Shown here: positions 18,307 through 30,267 of the stretch, one piece after another
Layout: each line of letters opens with the position of its first letter
How positions within the stretch are numbered: the first letter of the stretch is position 1
The notes under the pieces: model-generated
What the model saw: only the letters and a program-made list of their open reading frames with translations
Databases searched by the model: none
What the model was told of the DNA's origin: nothing
Made by a program: the position numbers and the translations under genes
Source of the DNA: Burkholderiales bacterium
Lineage (GTDB): Bacteria > Pseudomonadota > Gammaproteobacteria > Burkholderiales > Burkholderiaceae_F
Assembly: GCA_020248785.1 (NCBI GenBank)
Contig: JADCGX010000144.1
Coordinates: 1-63,454 of the forward strand
Direction: 5' to 3'
Length of the DNA: 63,454 nucleotides

Positions 18307-19073
18307 AGCGCATCACCTCCGACGCCAATCCCAGCTACCGGCGCTGGCTCAAGCTGGCAACACAGCCGCGCGCCGCGCGCGAACTTGGCGCCAGTCTTGC
18401 CGAAGGCGAGCATCTGGCGCTCGCCGTGCTGGGGGCAGGCGTGCCGATCGAAGCCGCCTTGGTGCGGGCCGGCAGTGGCAACCATCGCTTGCTGGCTTGC
18501 CTGCCAGCACAGGTGCCGCTGTTCGAGCTGTCAGCGGCACTGTTCGACCGCCTGGGCCTGGTGGAGCGCGGCATCGGCTTCGCCGTGGTGTTTGCCGTGC
18601 CGCCCGAAGCACCCGGGCCGGTGGCCGGCGATCTTGTCTACCTAGACGGCGTGCAGGACCCGGGCAATACGGGCGCGTTGCTGCGGGTGGCTGCTGCGGC
18701 CGGAGTCACGGACGTCTGGGCTGCCACCGGCGGCGCCGCCCTCTGGAGTCCCAAGGTGCTTCGCGCGGCGCAAGGCGCACACTTTGCGCTGCGCCTGCGC
18801 GAGAGCCTGGACGTGAACGCGCTGCAGCGCGACTTTCGCGGAACGCGCGTTGCAACGGTGCTGGAGGATGCGCTGCCGCTGTGGACGGCGCCGCTGCCAA
18901 ACACGCCTGTCGCCTGGCTCATCGGCAGTGAAGGGCGGGGCCTGTCGATGGCGGCGGGCGCAGTGGCGGATATGCGGGTGCGCATCCCACTGGCGGCGGG
19001 CGTCGAGTCGCTGAATGTGGCCAGTGCCGCGGCGGTGTGCCTGTTCGAAAGGCAACGGCGTCGCACCGTCTGA
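18303..19073 (+). CDS. TrmH/SpoU-family RNA 2'-O-methyltransferase
   Basis: This SPOUT-class S-adenosylmethionine methyltransferase very probably acts on rRNA or tRNA. The protein has 256 residues. The three SpoU motifs are present: [17 protein letters not shown] (motif 1), [13 protein letters not shown] (motif 2) and [22 protein letters not shown] (motif 3, the trefoil knot). An N-terminal substrate-binding segment (about residues 1-95) resembles the L30e-like domain. It is translationally coupled to rnhB and is the last gene of the long operon. The exact target nucleotide cannot be read from the sequence; RlmB- or TsnR-like roles are possible. Confidence 0.9.
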   Translation: MKRITSDANPSYRRWLKLATQPRAARELGASLAEGEHLALAVLGAGVPIEAALVRAGSGNHRLLACLPAQVPLFELSAALFDRLGLVERGIGFAVVFAVPPEAPGPVAGDLVYLDGVQDPGNTGALLRVAAAAGVTDVWAATGGAALWSPKVLRAAQGAHFALRLRESLDVNALQRDFRGTRVATVLEDALPLWTAPLPNTPVAWLIGSEGRGLSMAAGAVADMRVRIPLAAGVESLNVASAAAVCLFERQRRRTV

Positions 19074-19119
19074 TGCGAGGGGCCGGCGCGGACACTGCCC
19101 GTAGCTGTCGTGCCGGCGC

Positions 19120-19135
19120 CGACGTGCGAACGTCG
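19120..19135. terminator. Small hairpin between convergent genes
   Basis: CGACGT-GCGA-ACGTCG is a perfect 6-bp stem with a GNRA-type tetraloop in the 64-bp gap between the end of the long operon and the convergent lipoprotein gene. There is no U-run, so it is at best a weak bidirectional terminator or a transcript-end stabiliser. Confidence 0.3.
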
Positions 19136-19137
19136 AT

Positions 19138-19455
19138 CTAGCCGAAGCTGACGTCGACCACGATCATCTTGCCGGCCTTCTTCTCGAAGTCGATGAAGGT
19201 TTTCTCGTCGATCTGGTTCATGTTGTCTGGATCGAAGGTCTTGCGACGATAGACGAAGCGCACGCCGTCGGTGGCGAATTTTTCTACCGCCTCGGGTTTG
19301 CCCAGCTTGCTGGTGACTTCTTCCTCTGTCTTGTCGATGACAAGCCCGTGCAGGATGCCACGGCTGTAGCCCCGGCCGCCGTCGCAAGCGGTCATGAACA
19401 GGCTGACGAGCGCGACGGCAAGGCCAGCGATGAGCTTCTTGTGCAATGTGGTCAT
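19138..19455 (-). CDS. Small putative outer-membrane lipoprotein, BamE/SmpA-like
   Basis: The protein has 105 residues from the ATG at 19455 (MTTLHKKLIAGLAVALVSLF). A hydrophobic signal ends in MTAC/DGG, a plausible though not ideal lipobox, so the mature protein would be lipidated at Cys24. The mature part (GLVIDKTEEEVTSKLGKPEA, then VRFVYRRKTFDPDN) has the 'V-x-x-x-LGKP' pattern and short beta strands seen in BamE/SmpA-like and related small lipoproteins. A longer frame upstream to 19536 adds no signal-like sequence. It lies downstream of ppsR on the same strand with a 114-bp gap. The function is not established; the BamE resemblance is inferred from pattern only. Confidence 0.7.
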   Translation of the reverse strand: MTTLHKKLIAGLAVALVSLFMTACDGGRGYSRGILHGLVIDKTEEEVTSKLGKPEAVEKFATDGVRFVYRRKTFDPDNMNQIDEKTFIDFEKKAGKMIVVDVSFG

Positions 19456-19569
19456 TGGATGTGCCCTCCCAGCTTTGGCGACCGTCTGCGCATTAGCGGC
19501 AGACTCGGCGGGCAGGATGCCAGCGGGTGCTGACAAAAGACTGACGATGCGGCCAGTCCTTGCGCAAGA

Positions 19570-20409
19570 TCAGTAGGCGCGTCGCTCCAGTCGGACCTCC
19601 TGCATGATCGTGGCCGCGATCTCCTCGATCGACTTGGTCGTCGAGGACAACCAGCGTATGCCTTCGCGCCGCATCAGGCGCTCGGCGGCGGCCACTTCAT
19701 GGCGGCAGTTCTCGATGGAGGCGTAGCGGCTGTTCGGGCGACGCTCGTTCCGCACCTCGGACAGGCGCTCGGGCGCAATCGACAAGCCAAAGAGCTTGGC
19801 CTTGAAGTTGGGCAGTGCGCTGGGCAGCGCATCGCGCTCGAAGTCCTCGGGGATGAGCGGGTAGTTGGCCGCCTTCAGGCCGTATTGCATGGCCAGGTAC
19901 AGGCTGGTCGGCGTCTTGCCGCTGCGAGACACGCCCACCAGGATGACGTCGGCCTGCTCCAGCCCCTTGGAACTCTGGCCATCATCATGCGCGAGCGCAT
20001 AGTTGATCGCCTCGATGCGTGCCTTGTACTCCTCGGAATCCGAAATGTTGTGCGAGCGGCCGATCGAGTGGCTCGACTTCATCCCGAGCTCATTTTCAAG
20101 CGGCTCGACGAAGGACTCGAACAGATCGAGCAGCAGCGCATCGGCGGCTTTGATCTCGGCATTCACCTGCGCATTGACCAGCGTGGAGAACACGATTGGG
20201 CGTTTGCCATCCCGCCGCCCGGCTTCCGCGATCTTCTGCACCGCCTCGCGTGCCTTCTCAGGCGCGTCGACGAAGGGTAGGCGTTGCTGCCGGTAGCGCA
20301 GGTTCTCAAACTGCGTCATGACGCTGTGGCCCAGCGTCTCGGCGGTGATGCCGGTGCCATCGGACACAAAGAACACAGTGCGCGCGAAGGCGCCATCGCG
20401 ATCGGGCAT
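19570..20409 (-). CDS. ppsR: PEP synthetase regulatory protein (kinase/pyrophosphorylase)
   Basis: This DUF299-family bifunctional enzyme inactivates phosphoenolpyruvate synthase by ADP-dependent threonine phosphorylation and reactivates it by Pi-dependent dephosphorylation. The protein has 279 residues from the ATG at 20409. Family motifs include [20 protein letters not shown] at the N-terminus, the P-loop-like [20 protein letters not shown] at about residue 150, and [16 protein letters not shown]. It is transcribed divergently from its target gene ppsA with 164 bp between the starts, the normal arrangement in beta- and gammaproteobacteria. Confidence 0.95.
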   Translation of the reverse strand: MPDRDGAFARTVFFVSDGTGITAETLGHSVMTQFENLRYRQQRLPFVDAPEKAREAVQKIAEAGRRDGKRPIVFSTLVNAQVNAEIKAADALLLDLFESFVEPLENELGMKSSHSIGRSHNISDSEEYKARIEAINYALAHDDGQSSKGLEQADVILVGVSRSGKTPTSLYLAMQYGLKAANYPLIPEDFERDALPSALPNFKAKLFGLSIAPERLSEVRNERRPNSRYASIENCRHEVAAAERLMRREGIRWLSSTTKSIEEIAATIMQEVRLERRAY

Positions 20410-20573
20410 GACTCGTCTCAAGGGATGGTGCACCGCACCGGTAAAATCTCACGGTGGTCGAGCTGGCCTGCAGCCGGGCCGCATGCCGGACGATTCTGGC
20501 ACAGCGTCTGCCATTGACCTCGATGGCGCCGTTCAGGGCCGCGAGACAGCAAGCGAATCAACCAGGAGAACCC

Positions 20574-22943
<2,370 letters not shown>

Positions 22944-22984
22944 CGAGTGCAGTAGCGAGCGCGGACCGTCTGCGTCGGCGCGCG

Positions 22985-23679
22985 CTAGGACGAGTCCCGA
23001 ACGCTGGCCTTCGACTTCGGTGAACCACGGCCGCGAAACGAGCTGAGGGATGCGGCTGTCGTCCCGCAGACTGGGTTCGAGACGCTCCGGGTTGGTCAAC
23101 GCGAGCTTGCCCCACAGCAAGGGCGGCAGCTGCTGGGCGCGGGCCGGGGCGATCCAGGTGAACAGGCTCAGCGGCGCGGCGAGCCGGCGCTCGTCGCTGG
23201 CGAACGTGGTTAGCAGGCGCGACCAGTGCAGCTGCGAGCCCTGGGTGTAGAGCAGGTTCAGCAGTTCGGGCCAGTCGCGGCGGTCGCGCTGCACGACGTG
23301 CGGCTTGCTTTGCAGGACGTCCTCCGGCGACAGCAGGTGTAGCTCCACGGCATGTAGATCGACGCGCGCGCCACCGCTGAGCCAGCTGCGCTCCACGCCG
23401 TAGTGGGCGTGTCCGTGCAGGGCGAGGCGCGCCCGGGGCGGCAGCGGCGCCGAGCGCGTCGATCGCCAGAACGTGCACTTCGTCGCGCATGGACTCGCCG
23501 GACGGCACGCGTCGCACGAAGGCATCGGTGGCATCGCGCCGCGCTTGCGTTGGCACATCGCCCATGATGTGGATGCATCCAGCCGAAACGACCACTGGGA
23601 TGTCCTGCGCGCCAACCGCTTCAGCTTGCGCGAGCGCTTCCCGCAGCTTTGCCAAGCGGTACTGAAACTCGCTGTCCAT
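22985..23679 (-). pseudogene. Frame-disrupted remnant: BON-like domain, GHxH motif and nucleotidyltransferase-like tail
   Basis: Protein-like sequence runs through three frames. From the ATG at 23679 the first frame reads MDSEFQYRLAKLREALAQAE, then CIHIMGDVPTQARRDATDAF and DEVHVLAIDAL, a BON-domain pattern. Near 23435-23445, in a GCCGCCCCGGG run, sensible coding moves to another frame: LALHGHAHYGVERSWLSGG (a GHxH motif as at the end of metallophosphoesterases), then RVDLHAVELHLLSPEDVLQS, DWPELLNLLYTQGSQLHWSR and RRLAAPLSLFTWIAPAR. This pattern resembles the C-terminal half of small nucleotidyltransferase-like proteins. That frame has no stop before running antisense into ppsA. The third frame would end at 22985-22987 (...VRDSS-stop). 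I infer a decayed or misassembled locus; the domain names are tentative. Confidence 0.4.
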
Positions 23680-23832
23680 GGGGCCATTGGCAAACCGCTG
23701 GCCTGCCGTATGACAGGCGTCCGGCGTTTGGCGACTGGCGTTGTGCGGGCAGCGTGGCGCGGACAGGCGTTGGAGCTTGCTTCGGCCCGACGTCCGTCCC
23801 GTCGGTGCAGTTATTTGGCTCGGCCTTGCGCG

Positions 23833-26800
23833 TTACTTGCGGCGCGCGCTCGTTGTAACGGGCGGCGGCGCGACGGTCTCGGCAGGCGGCGCGGGTCGGC
23901 CGCCTGCCTGCGCGCCGAGCGCCTTGAACACCGTGCGCAGCAACTGGAGCCGGGTGTCCAGGCTGGGCGTCTTCTGCTCGATGCGCAGCTTGTCGGGGCC
24001 GGCCAGGCGCATGTGCTTCTCGCGCTGGATCAGGCGGATCAACTGCGCCGGGTCGATCGGCGGATTTGGGATGAAGGTGATCGCGATCGCCTCGCCGGAG
24101 GCGTCGATCTTCTTGATGCCCAGTGTTTCGGCCGCCAGGCGCAGGCGATGGGTGTCGATCAGCGCCTTGGCGGGCTCGGGGAGCTTGCCGTAGCGATCGA
24201 CGATCTCTTCCTGCAAGGCGTACAGGCCGTCCTCGCCATCGCAGCTCGCCAGCTTCTTGTACAGCGACAGGCGGTGATGGACGTCGCAGATGTAGTCCGC
24301 AGGCAGCAGCGCCGGGACGTGCAGGTTGATCTCCGTGACCGCCTGCAGCGGCGCCATCAGATCGGGCTCGCGCCCGGAACGCAGCGCCCGGACCGCGGCG
24401 TTGAGCATCTGAGAGTACAGGTCGAAGCCGACCTCCTGCATGTTGCCGCTCTGGTTCTCGCCCAGCACCTCGCCGGCGCCGCGGATCTCGAGATCGTGCA
24501 TGGCCAGATAGAAGCCGCTGCCCAGTTCTTCCAGCGTCTGGATCGCCTCCAGCCGCTTCTCGGCGTTCTTGGTGACCGCGCCTTCATCCGGGATCATCAG
24601 GTAGGCATAGGCTTGGTGGTGCGAGCGGCCCACGCGGCCGCGCAGCTGATGCAGCTGCGCCAGACCGAACTTGTCGGCACGATGGATGATGATGGTGTTG
24701 GCGCTCGGCACGTCGATGCCGGTCTCGATGATGGTGGTGCACAGCAGGACATTGAAGCGCTGCTGGTAAAAGTCGCGCATCACGCGCTCGAGCTCGCGTT
24801 CGCCCATCTGGCCGTGCGCGATCTCGATGCGCGCCTCGGGCACCAGCTCTGCGAGTCGGGCCCGGCGGTTCTCGATGGTCTCGACCTCGTTGTGCAGGAA
24901 GTAGATCTGCCCGCCGCGCTTGAGCTCGCGCAGACAGGCCTCGCGGATCAGCGAGGCCGTCTCCTTGCGCACGAAGGTCTTGATCGCCAGCCGGCGCTGC
25001 GGCGCGGTGGCAATCACGCTGAACTCGCGAATGCCCTCCATGCTCATCGCCAGCGTGCGGGGGATCGGCGTGGCGGTCAGCGTCAGCACGTCGACTTCGG
25101 CGCGCAGCGACTTCAGCCGCTCCTTTTGCCGCACGCCGAAACGGTGTTCCTCGTCGATGATGACCAGGCCCAGGCGGTCGAAGCGGATCTCGGGCGTCAA
25201 GAGCTTGTGGGTGCCGATCACGATGTCGATGGTGCCGGCGTTGATGCCGGCCACGGCCTCGGTCACCTCCTTGGGCGAGCGGAAGCGTGAGAGCTCGACG
25301 ATACGGATGGGCCAGTCGGCAAAGCGGTCGCGGAAGGTCTGCGCATGCTGCTCGGCCAGCAGCGTGGTGGGGCAGAGCACGGCCACCTGCTTGCTGCCCG
25401 CCACGGCGACGAAGGCCGCGCGCAGCGCCACCTCGGTCTTGCCGAAGCCGACGTCGCCGCACACCAGCCGGTCCATTGGGAAGCCGGCGCGCATGTCCTT
25501 GAGCACCGCCTCGATGGCCGCTTGCTGGTCGGGTGTCTCCTCGAAGCCGAAGCCCTCGGCAAAGAGCTCGTAGTCCCCGGGCTTGAACTCGAACGCGTGG
25601 CCCTTGCGCGCGGCGCGCATGGCGTAGAGATTGAGCAGCTCGGCCGCGGTGTCGCGCACCTGCTTGGCGGCCTTCCTCTTGGCCTTGTCCCAGTCGCCGC
25701 CGCCCAGGTGATGCAGCGGTGCGGCATCCGGATCCGCGCCGCTGTAGCGCGAGATCAGATGCAGTTGCGCCACCGGCACGAAGAGCTTGGCGTCGTTGGC
25801 GTAGTGCAGTTCGAGGAACTCGGCAGGACCGGAAGTTTCGTCACCCCCCAGGTCCATCATCGCCAGGCCACAGTAGCGGCCGATGCCGTGCTCCACATGA
25901 ACCACCGGATCGCCGACCTTCAGCTCCGCGAGGTCACGGACCATCGCCTCGACGTTGGAGGCGCGCTCGCGGCCGCGGCCGCGGTTGCGGCGCGGGCTGG
26001 CCGCGTACAGCTCGCTCTCGGTGAGGATCGAGAGGCGCTGCTCGGCCAGCACGAAGCCCTGCTGCACCGGGCCGACCCCCAGCGACAGCGGTGCGTCGGC
26101 GTTCAGGAAAGCGTTGAAGTCGGCGTTGTCGGCAAACGGCAGCGCGAAGTCGCGCAGCATCTGCGCGATGGTCTCGCGGCGGCCGTGTGAATCGGCCAGC
26201 AGCAGCGCGCGGCCGCCGTCGAGCGACAGCCGGTCGATGAAGCTGCGCAGCCGCGCGAGCGGATCGTCGGCCTTGCGGTCCACGGCCAGATCGGGCAGCG
26301 CGCCGAAGGCCTGCGCGCCGGCGCCCGGCGCCTCGCCGGCGCCGAGCGCCACCCGCGCATGCGCCTTGGCGACGGTGAAGAACTCCTCCACCGACATGAA
26401 CAACTTCGCGGGCGGCAGGCAGGGGCGTTCGCGGTCCTTGGCCAGGAACCGGTAACGCTCGCTGGTCTCGGTCCAGAACCGCTGGGCGGCCGCCTCGATC
26501 GGACCGTGCAGGACCAGTTGCGCGTCCGGTGGCAGGTAGTCGAACAGCGTGGCCGTTTGATCGAAGAACAGGGGCAGGTAGTACTCGATGCCGGCACTGG
26601 CGATGCCGCTGCCGATGTCTTTGTAGATGCCGACTCGGCTCGGATCGCCTTCGAACACCTCGCGGAAGCGGCCGCGAAACGCGGCGCGCGCGGGCTCGTC
26701 GAGCGGGAACTCGCGGCCAGGCAGCAAGCGCACATCCGGCACCGGGTACAGGCTGCGCTGCGAATCCGGATCGAAGGCCTTGATGGTCTCGACCGTGTCA

Positions 26801-27453
26801 TCGAAGAGGTCGAGCCGGTACGGCAGCTTCGATCCCATGGGATAGAGATCGATGAGACCGCCGCGCACGCTGAACTCGCCAGGGGCCACGACCTGCGAGA
26901 CGTGCTGATATCCGGCCAGCACCAGCTGCTCGCGCAGCCTCTCGCCGGCCAGACGCTGTCCCTGCTTGAAGAAGAAGGTGTGCCGAGCGATGTAGCTCTG
27001 CGGGCAGAGGCGGTACAGCGCCGTCGTGGCCGGCAGGACCAGGACGTCCATCACGCCCGGGCCAGCCTGGTCCAGATTGCCCAGCCGATACAGGGCCTCC
27101 AGCCGCTCGCTCACCAGGTCCTGATGCGGGGACAGGATGTCGTACGGCAGGGTCTCCCAGTCCGGAAACGGGTGGGTCGTCAGTTGCGGCTCGAAGTAGG
27201 CAAGCTCCTCGACCAGTCGCTGCGCATCATGCGGATCGGCGCTGATGACGACGGTGAGCTGGCCGCGGCGGCGCGCTTCGGCCGCCAGGTGCGAGATCAG
27301 CAGCGCGTCGGCCGAGCCCGGCGGACACGGCAGGGCAAAGCGGGACCCTGCCGCAAGACGCGGCACGGCGAGATCGACCAACGGCCCGCTGCGGGCGACC
27401 GTGTCCACTGGAGGCTTTGAATGCTGGAAAAAATCGCGGCGGAGGCGAGTCAC
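23833..27453 (-). CDS. mfd: Transcription-repair coupling factor
   Basis: Mfd removes RNA polymerase stalled at lesions and recruits UvrA. The protein has 1206 residues (E. coli 1148), with a proline-rich, basic tail of about 25 residues. In order: a UvrB-like N-terminal module (FPDWETLPYDILSPHQDL), the RNA polymerase-interacting domain (KVGDPVVHVEHGIGRYCGL), the RecG-like translocase with Walker A CGDVGFGKTEVALRAAF, DEEH box IIDEEHRFGVRQKERLK and TATPIPRTLAMSM, motif VI QLRGRVGRSHHQAYAY, and the C-terminal TRCF domain (HHRLSLYKKLAS). It is divergent from ispD across 75 bp. Confidence 0.97.
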   Translation of the reverse strand: MTRLRRDFFQHSKPPVDTVARSGPLVDLAVPRLAAGSRFALPCPPGSADALLISHLAAEARRRGQLTVVISADPHDAQRLVEELAYFEPQLTTHPFPDWETLPYDILSPHQDLVSERLEALYRLGNLDQAGPGVMDVLVLPATTALYRLCPQSYIARHTFFFKQGQRLAGERLREQLVLAGYQHVSQVVAPGEFSVRGGLIDLYPMGSKLPYRLDLFDDTVETIKAFDPDSQRSLYPVPDVRLLPGREFPLDEPARAAFRGRFREVFEGDPSRVGIYKDIGSGIASAGIEYYLPLFFDQTATLFDYLPPDAQLVLHGPIEAAAQRFWTETSERYRFLAKDRERPCLPPAKLFMSVEEFFTVAKAHARVALGAGEAPGAGAQAFGALPDLAVDRKADDPLARLRSFIDRLSLDGGRALLLADSHGRRETIAQMLRDFALPFADNADFNAFLNADAPLSLGVGPVQQGFVLAEQRLSILTESELYAASPRRNRGRGRERASNVEAMVRDLAELKVGDPVVHVEHGIGRYCGLAMMDLGGDETSGPAEFLELHYANDAKLFVPVAQLHLISRYSGADPDAAPLHHLGGGDWDKAKRKAAKQVRDTAAELLNLYAMRAARKGHAFEFKPGDYELFAEGFGFEETPDQQAAIEAVLKDMRAGFPMDRLVCGDVGFGKTEVALRAAFVAVAGSKQVAVLCPTTLLAEQHAQTFRDRFADWPIRIVELSRFRSPKEVTEAVAGINAGTIDIVIGTHKLLTPEIRFDRLGLVIIDEEHRFGVRQKERLKSLRAEVDVLTLTATPIPRTLAMSMEGIREFSVIATAPQRRLAIKTFVRKETASLIREACLRELKRGGQIYFLHNEVETIENRRARLAELVPEARIEIAHGQMGERELERVMRDFYQQRFNVLLCTTIIETGIDVPSANTIIIHRADKFGLAQLHQLRGRVGRSHHQAYAYLMIPDEGAVTKNAEKRLEAIQTLEELGSGFYLAMHDLEIRGAGEVLGENQSGNMQEVGFDLYSQMLNAAVRALRSGREPDLMAPLQAVTEINLHVPALLPADYICDVHHRLSLYKKLASCDGEDGLYALQEEIVDRYGKLPEPAKALIDTHRLRLAAETLGIKKIDASGEAIAITFIPNPPIDPAQLIRLIQREKHMRLAGPDKLRIEQKTPSLDTRLQLLRTVFKALGAQAGGRPAPPAETVAPPPVTTSARRK

Positions 27454-27528
27454 GTCGTCTGACGCAGCTCGCGGTCCGCCGCTAACGCCTGGCTATTATA
27501 AGAGTCGCTTCATCGCCGATCTGCCACC

Positions 27529-28227
27529 TTGCAAGCCACGCCGCCCCGTATCCATGCCCTGATCCCGGCCGCGGGCACGGGATCGCGCATGGGAGCCGGT
27601 CTGCCCAAGCAGTATCTGGATCTGGCGGGCCGCAGTCTGCTTGAGCGCGCGGCGGCGGTGCTCGCAGCGGTCGAGCGCATCGCGCAGGTGCTCGTGGTCA
27701 CGGCCCCGGATGACGAGCGCGCTGAACAGCTGCCGTTCGATCGCAAGGTTCGATGTGTGGCCCGCGGCGGCGCGACGCGGGCGGCAACGGTGCGTGCCGG
27801 ACTCGATGCGCTGCAAGCCAACGACGACGACTGGGTGCTGGTGCACGATGCCGCGCGCGCCTGCCTGACACGCGAGGAAGTCGATCACCTGATCGACGTT
27901 CTGCGCGATGATCCGGTCGGCGGCCTGCTTGCGATGCCGGTGGCCGACACGCTGAAGCTGGGCGATGACGCGGGCCGCATTGAACACACCGTGCCGCGCG
28001 AACGCATGTGGCGCGCTGCCACGCCGCAGATGTTCCGTGTCGGGCTGCTGCGTACGGCGCTCGACGCGCCGGGCATGCTGGCGCGGGCGACCGACGAAGC
28101 GAGTGCGATCGAAGCACTGGGCCACGCGCCGCGCCTGGTCGAGGGGCGCGTCTCGAACATCAAGATCACGACGCCGGACGACCTGGTGCTGGCGCGCGCC
28201 ATCCTGGCGGGGAGAGCCGAGCAATGA
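27529..28227 (+). CDS. ispD: 2-C-methyl-D-erythritol 4-phosphate cytidylyltransferase
   Basis: This is the third MEP-pathway enzyme; it makes CDP-methylerythritol from MEP and CTP. The protein has 232 residues (E. coli 236). Family motifs are [20 protein letters not shown] (the CTP-binding loop), [11 protein letters not shown], the Arg/Thr pair in [15 protein letters not shown], and [15 protein letters not shown] near the end. It appears to use a TTG start at 27529 because no ATG precedes the conserved N-terminus. It overlaps ispF by ATGA. Confidence 0.95.
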   Translation: MQATPPRIHALIPAAGTGSRMGAGLPKQYLDLAGRSLLERAAAVLAAVERIAQVLVVTAPDDERAEQLPFDRKVRCVARGGATRAATVRAGLDALQANDDDWVLVHDAARACLTREEVDHLIDVLRDDPVGGLLAMPVADTLKLGDDAGRIEHTVPRERMWRAATPQMFRVGLLRTALDAPGMLARATDEASAIEALGHAPRLVEGRVSNIKITTPDDLVLARAILAGRAEQ

Positions 28228-28715
28228 TTCGCGTGGGGCAGGGCTTCGATGTGCATGCGCTGGTACCAGGCCGGCGGTTGGTGCTTGGTGGCGTGGAAAT
28301 CGAGTTCGTGGTTGAGGGGCAGACGCTGGGCCTGCTTGGCCATTCGGATGCCGATGTGCTGCTGCACGCCATCACGGACGCCGTGCTGGGCGCCGCCGGC
28401 ATGGGCGACATCGGTCGGCAGTATCCGGACACGGATGACGCCCACAAGGACGCGGATAGCTGGCAACTGCTCAAGGCCGTCGCGGCACGCGTGCGTGCGG
28501 CCGGCTGGCGGTTGGAAAACCTCGACTGCACGGTGATCGCGCAGCGGCCCAAGATCGCGCCGCATGTCGCGGCGATGTGCGCGCGCATTGCCACGGCCTT
28601 GGACATTGAGCCGGCGGCGGTGAACGTCAAGGGCAAGACGACCGAGTACCTGGGCTTCACAGGCCGGGGCGAGGGCATTGCGGCGATGGCGGTGGCGCTG
28701 TTGCGGCGGTCCTGA
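28224..28715 (+). CDS. ispF: 2-C-methyl-D-erythritol 2,4-cyclodiphosphate synthase
   Basis: IspF cyclises CDP-ME 2-phosphate in the fifth MEP step. The protein has 163 residues (E. coli 159). The zinc site is visible in [11 protein letters not shown] (Asp and His) and in [19 protein letters not shown] (His). The substrate loop [11 protein letters not shown] and the tail [20 protein letters not shown] are intact. The ATG at 28224 lies inside the ispD stop; the longer frame upstream runs through ispD. Separate ispD and ispF, not fused, is usual for this group. Confidence 0.97.
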   Translation: MIRVGQGFDVHALVPGRRLVLGGVEIEFVVEGQTLGLLGHSDADVLLHAITDAVLGAAGMGDIGRQYPDTDDAHKDADSWQLLKAVAARVRAAGWRLENLDCTVIAQRPKIAPHVAAMCARIATALDIEPAAVNVKGKTTEYLGFTGRGEGIAAMAVALLRRS

Positions 28716-28858
28716 GCGGCGATCAGTCCTCACTGTCATCCGACGAGCAACCGCGGCTGTCCTCGAACGGCAAGCGGGCGCAGGCCAAATGGTTCGAACA
28801 CGTCAACCGGGCAAGGTTGCCGCATCAGGTCCGCGGGGTGTCCAAGCGTCAAATGGCC

Positions 28859-30175
28859 CTAGGTTGGCAGCCGTAACGCCGCACGCAAGCCCGACCGCCC
28901 ATCCGTACGTGCTGTGAGGGTAAAGCGCCCGCCATGCAGGCGCGCGATGCGCTCGACAATGGCCAGTCCGAGCCCGGCGCCCTTGGCTTGGCTGCGCGCG
29001 GTGTCACCGCGCTCGAATGGCCGCAGCAGCCGATCATGGTCCTTGACATCGATGCCCGGCCCTTCGTCACTGACGGCAAGTACCACTTCGCGGCCCTCGC
29101 GCCGCAGCTGCACCGAAAGCCGCAACTGCCCATCGGGCGAGCGCCCGTAGCGCGTGGCATTGGTCGCAAGGTTGTCGATCGCGCGCTCAAGCTCGGTGCG
29201 GTACACGCTACCGTGCAAACCCTCCTCCACCTCGGTCTCGATGGTCGCGGCTGGCAGGCGCAGCCGCGCGACTGCATCGCTTACCAGTTGCGACAGGTCC
29301 GCCTCGTCCTTGGGCTGCTGCGGCCGTTCCCGCGCGTAGTCGAGAAACTGCCGCACGATGGTGTCCATCTGTTCGATGTCGCCCGCCATTGCCGCACGCG
29401 CTTCCTCGGGCAGATCATTGACCTCGAGTTCGAGGCGCAGGCGCGCCAGCGGCGTGCGCAGATCGTGCGAGATGCCGGCCAGCAGCACCGCGCGATCCTG
29501 CTCGATCTGCGTCAAGTCGCTCACCATTCGGTTGAAGCTCTGGTTGACCGCACGGATTTCGGCTGGGCCCTGCTCGGGCAGGGGCGCCGGCGCGCGGCCC
29601 GCGCCCAACTCTCGCGCGGCCCTGGTCAGCCGCGCCAGCGGGCGATTGACCGCGGCGCTGATGGTCGCCGCCGCCAGCAAGGCGAGCAACGTGGACAGCA
29701 GCGCCCACCGAACCCAGGCGCCGCCGGCTTGCCGGGCGAGCGGGTCGCGGTCGATAAAGACCCAGTACGCGTCCTCATCGATGTTGAACGAAACCCAGAT
29801 GCCGCGAATGCCGTTGACCTCCTCGATCAGGCGCGTTTGCGGACCCAGGCGGTCGCGAATTCTTTCGATCGCCAGGCGGACGACCGGCGTGTCCGGGAAC
29901 GGGCGCACCATATCGTCGGCTTCCACCGGCACGATGCGGATGCCCTCGTTGTCGGCGAGTTCCGCCAGCAGTTCCCGGCGGATGGCCGGGTCGGAGTACA
30001 GCAGCGCGCTGCGCGTCACGTTCACCGTGGAGATGACCTGCTGCGCAATCTGCCGCGCCCGCGGCTCGCGCTCGAAGACGCGGAAGCTGAACAGCGTGGC
30101 GGCCAGGCAGCCGATGATCAGCAGCACGATCAAAAGGAAGGTCCGCCAGAAGAGGGGCGGCGACGGGATTTGCAT
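28859..30175 (-). CDS. EnvZ/RisS-type sensor histidine kinase
   Basis: The protein has 438 residues with the layout of an inner-membrane sensor kinase. A first membrane helix (about residues 10-33) is followed by a periplasmic domain of roughly 125 residues. A second helix comes near residues 160-180, then HAMP ([17 protein letters not shown]), the dimerisation H-box AGISHDLRTPLARLRLELE, and an ATPase with N box IDNLATNATRYG, DEGPGIDV and KGAGLGLAIVERI. The small periplasmic domain (with RGIWVSFNIDEDAYWVFIDR) is like that of Bordetella-type RisS, the betaproteobacterial relative of EnvZ. The start MQIPSPPLFWRTF is chosen over one nine codons upstream. It lies 92 bp downstream of its response regulator. 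The signal sensed is unknown. Confidence 0.9.
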   Translation of the reverse strand: MQIPSPPLFWRTFLLIVLLIIGCLAATLFSFRVFEREPRARQIAQQVISTVNVTRSALLYSDPAIRRELLAELADNEGIRIVPVEADDMVRPFPDTPVVRLAIERIRDRLGPQTRLIEEVNGIRGIWVSFNIDEDAYWVFIDRDPLARQAGGAWVRWALLSTLLALLAAATISAAVNRPLARLTRAARELGAGRAPAPLPEQGPAEIRAVNQSFNRMVSDLTQIEQDRAVLLAGISHDLRTPLARLRLELEVNDLPEEARAAMAGDIEQMDTIVRQFLDYARERPQQPKDEADLSQLVSDAVARLRLPAATIETEVEEGLHGSVYRTELERAIDNLATNATRYGRSPDGQLRLSVQLRREGREVVLAVSDEGPGIDVKDHDRLLRPFERGDTARSQAKGAGLGLAIVERIARLHGGRFTLTARTDGRSGLRAALRLPT

Positions 30176-30267
30176 TGGGTAATGGCGATCTGCGGTCAGC
30201 AATGAGTGGTGAGCGTGCGTCGGCGGAGATGTCCGACGCCACCGGTCACCCGCCGCCCGTCACAGAG

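Noticed and set aside
23473-25290. 605-codon plus-strand frame opposite mfd
   Set aside because: mfd is complete and motif-rich on the other strand; the antisense translation has no recognisable domain.
27493-27501. TATTATAAG as an ispD promoter
   Set aside because: The -10-like sequence has no acceptable -35 at 16-18 bp in either direction, so I did not list it as a promoter.
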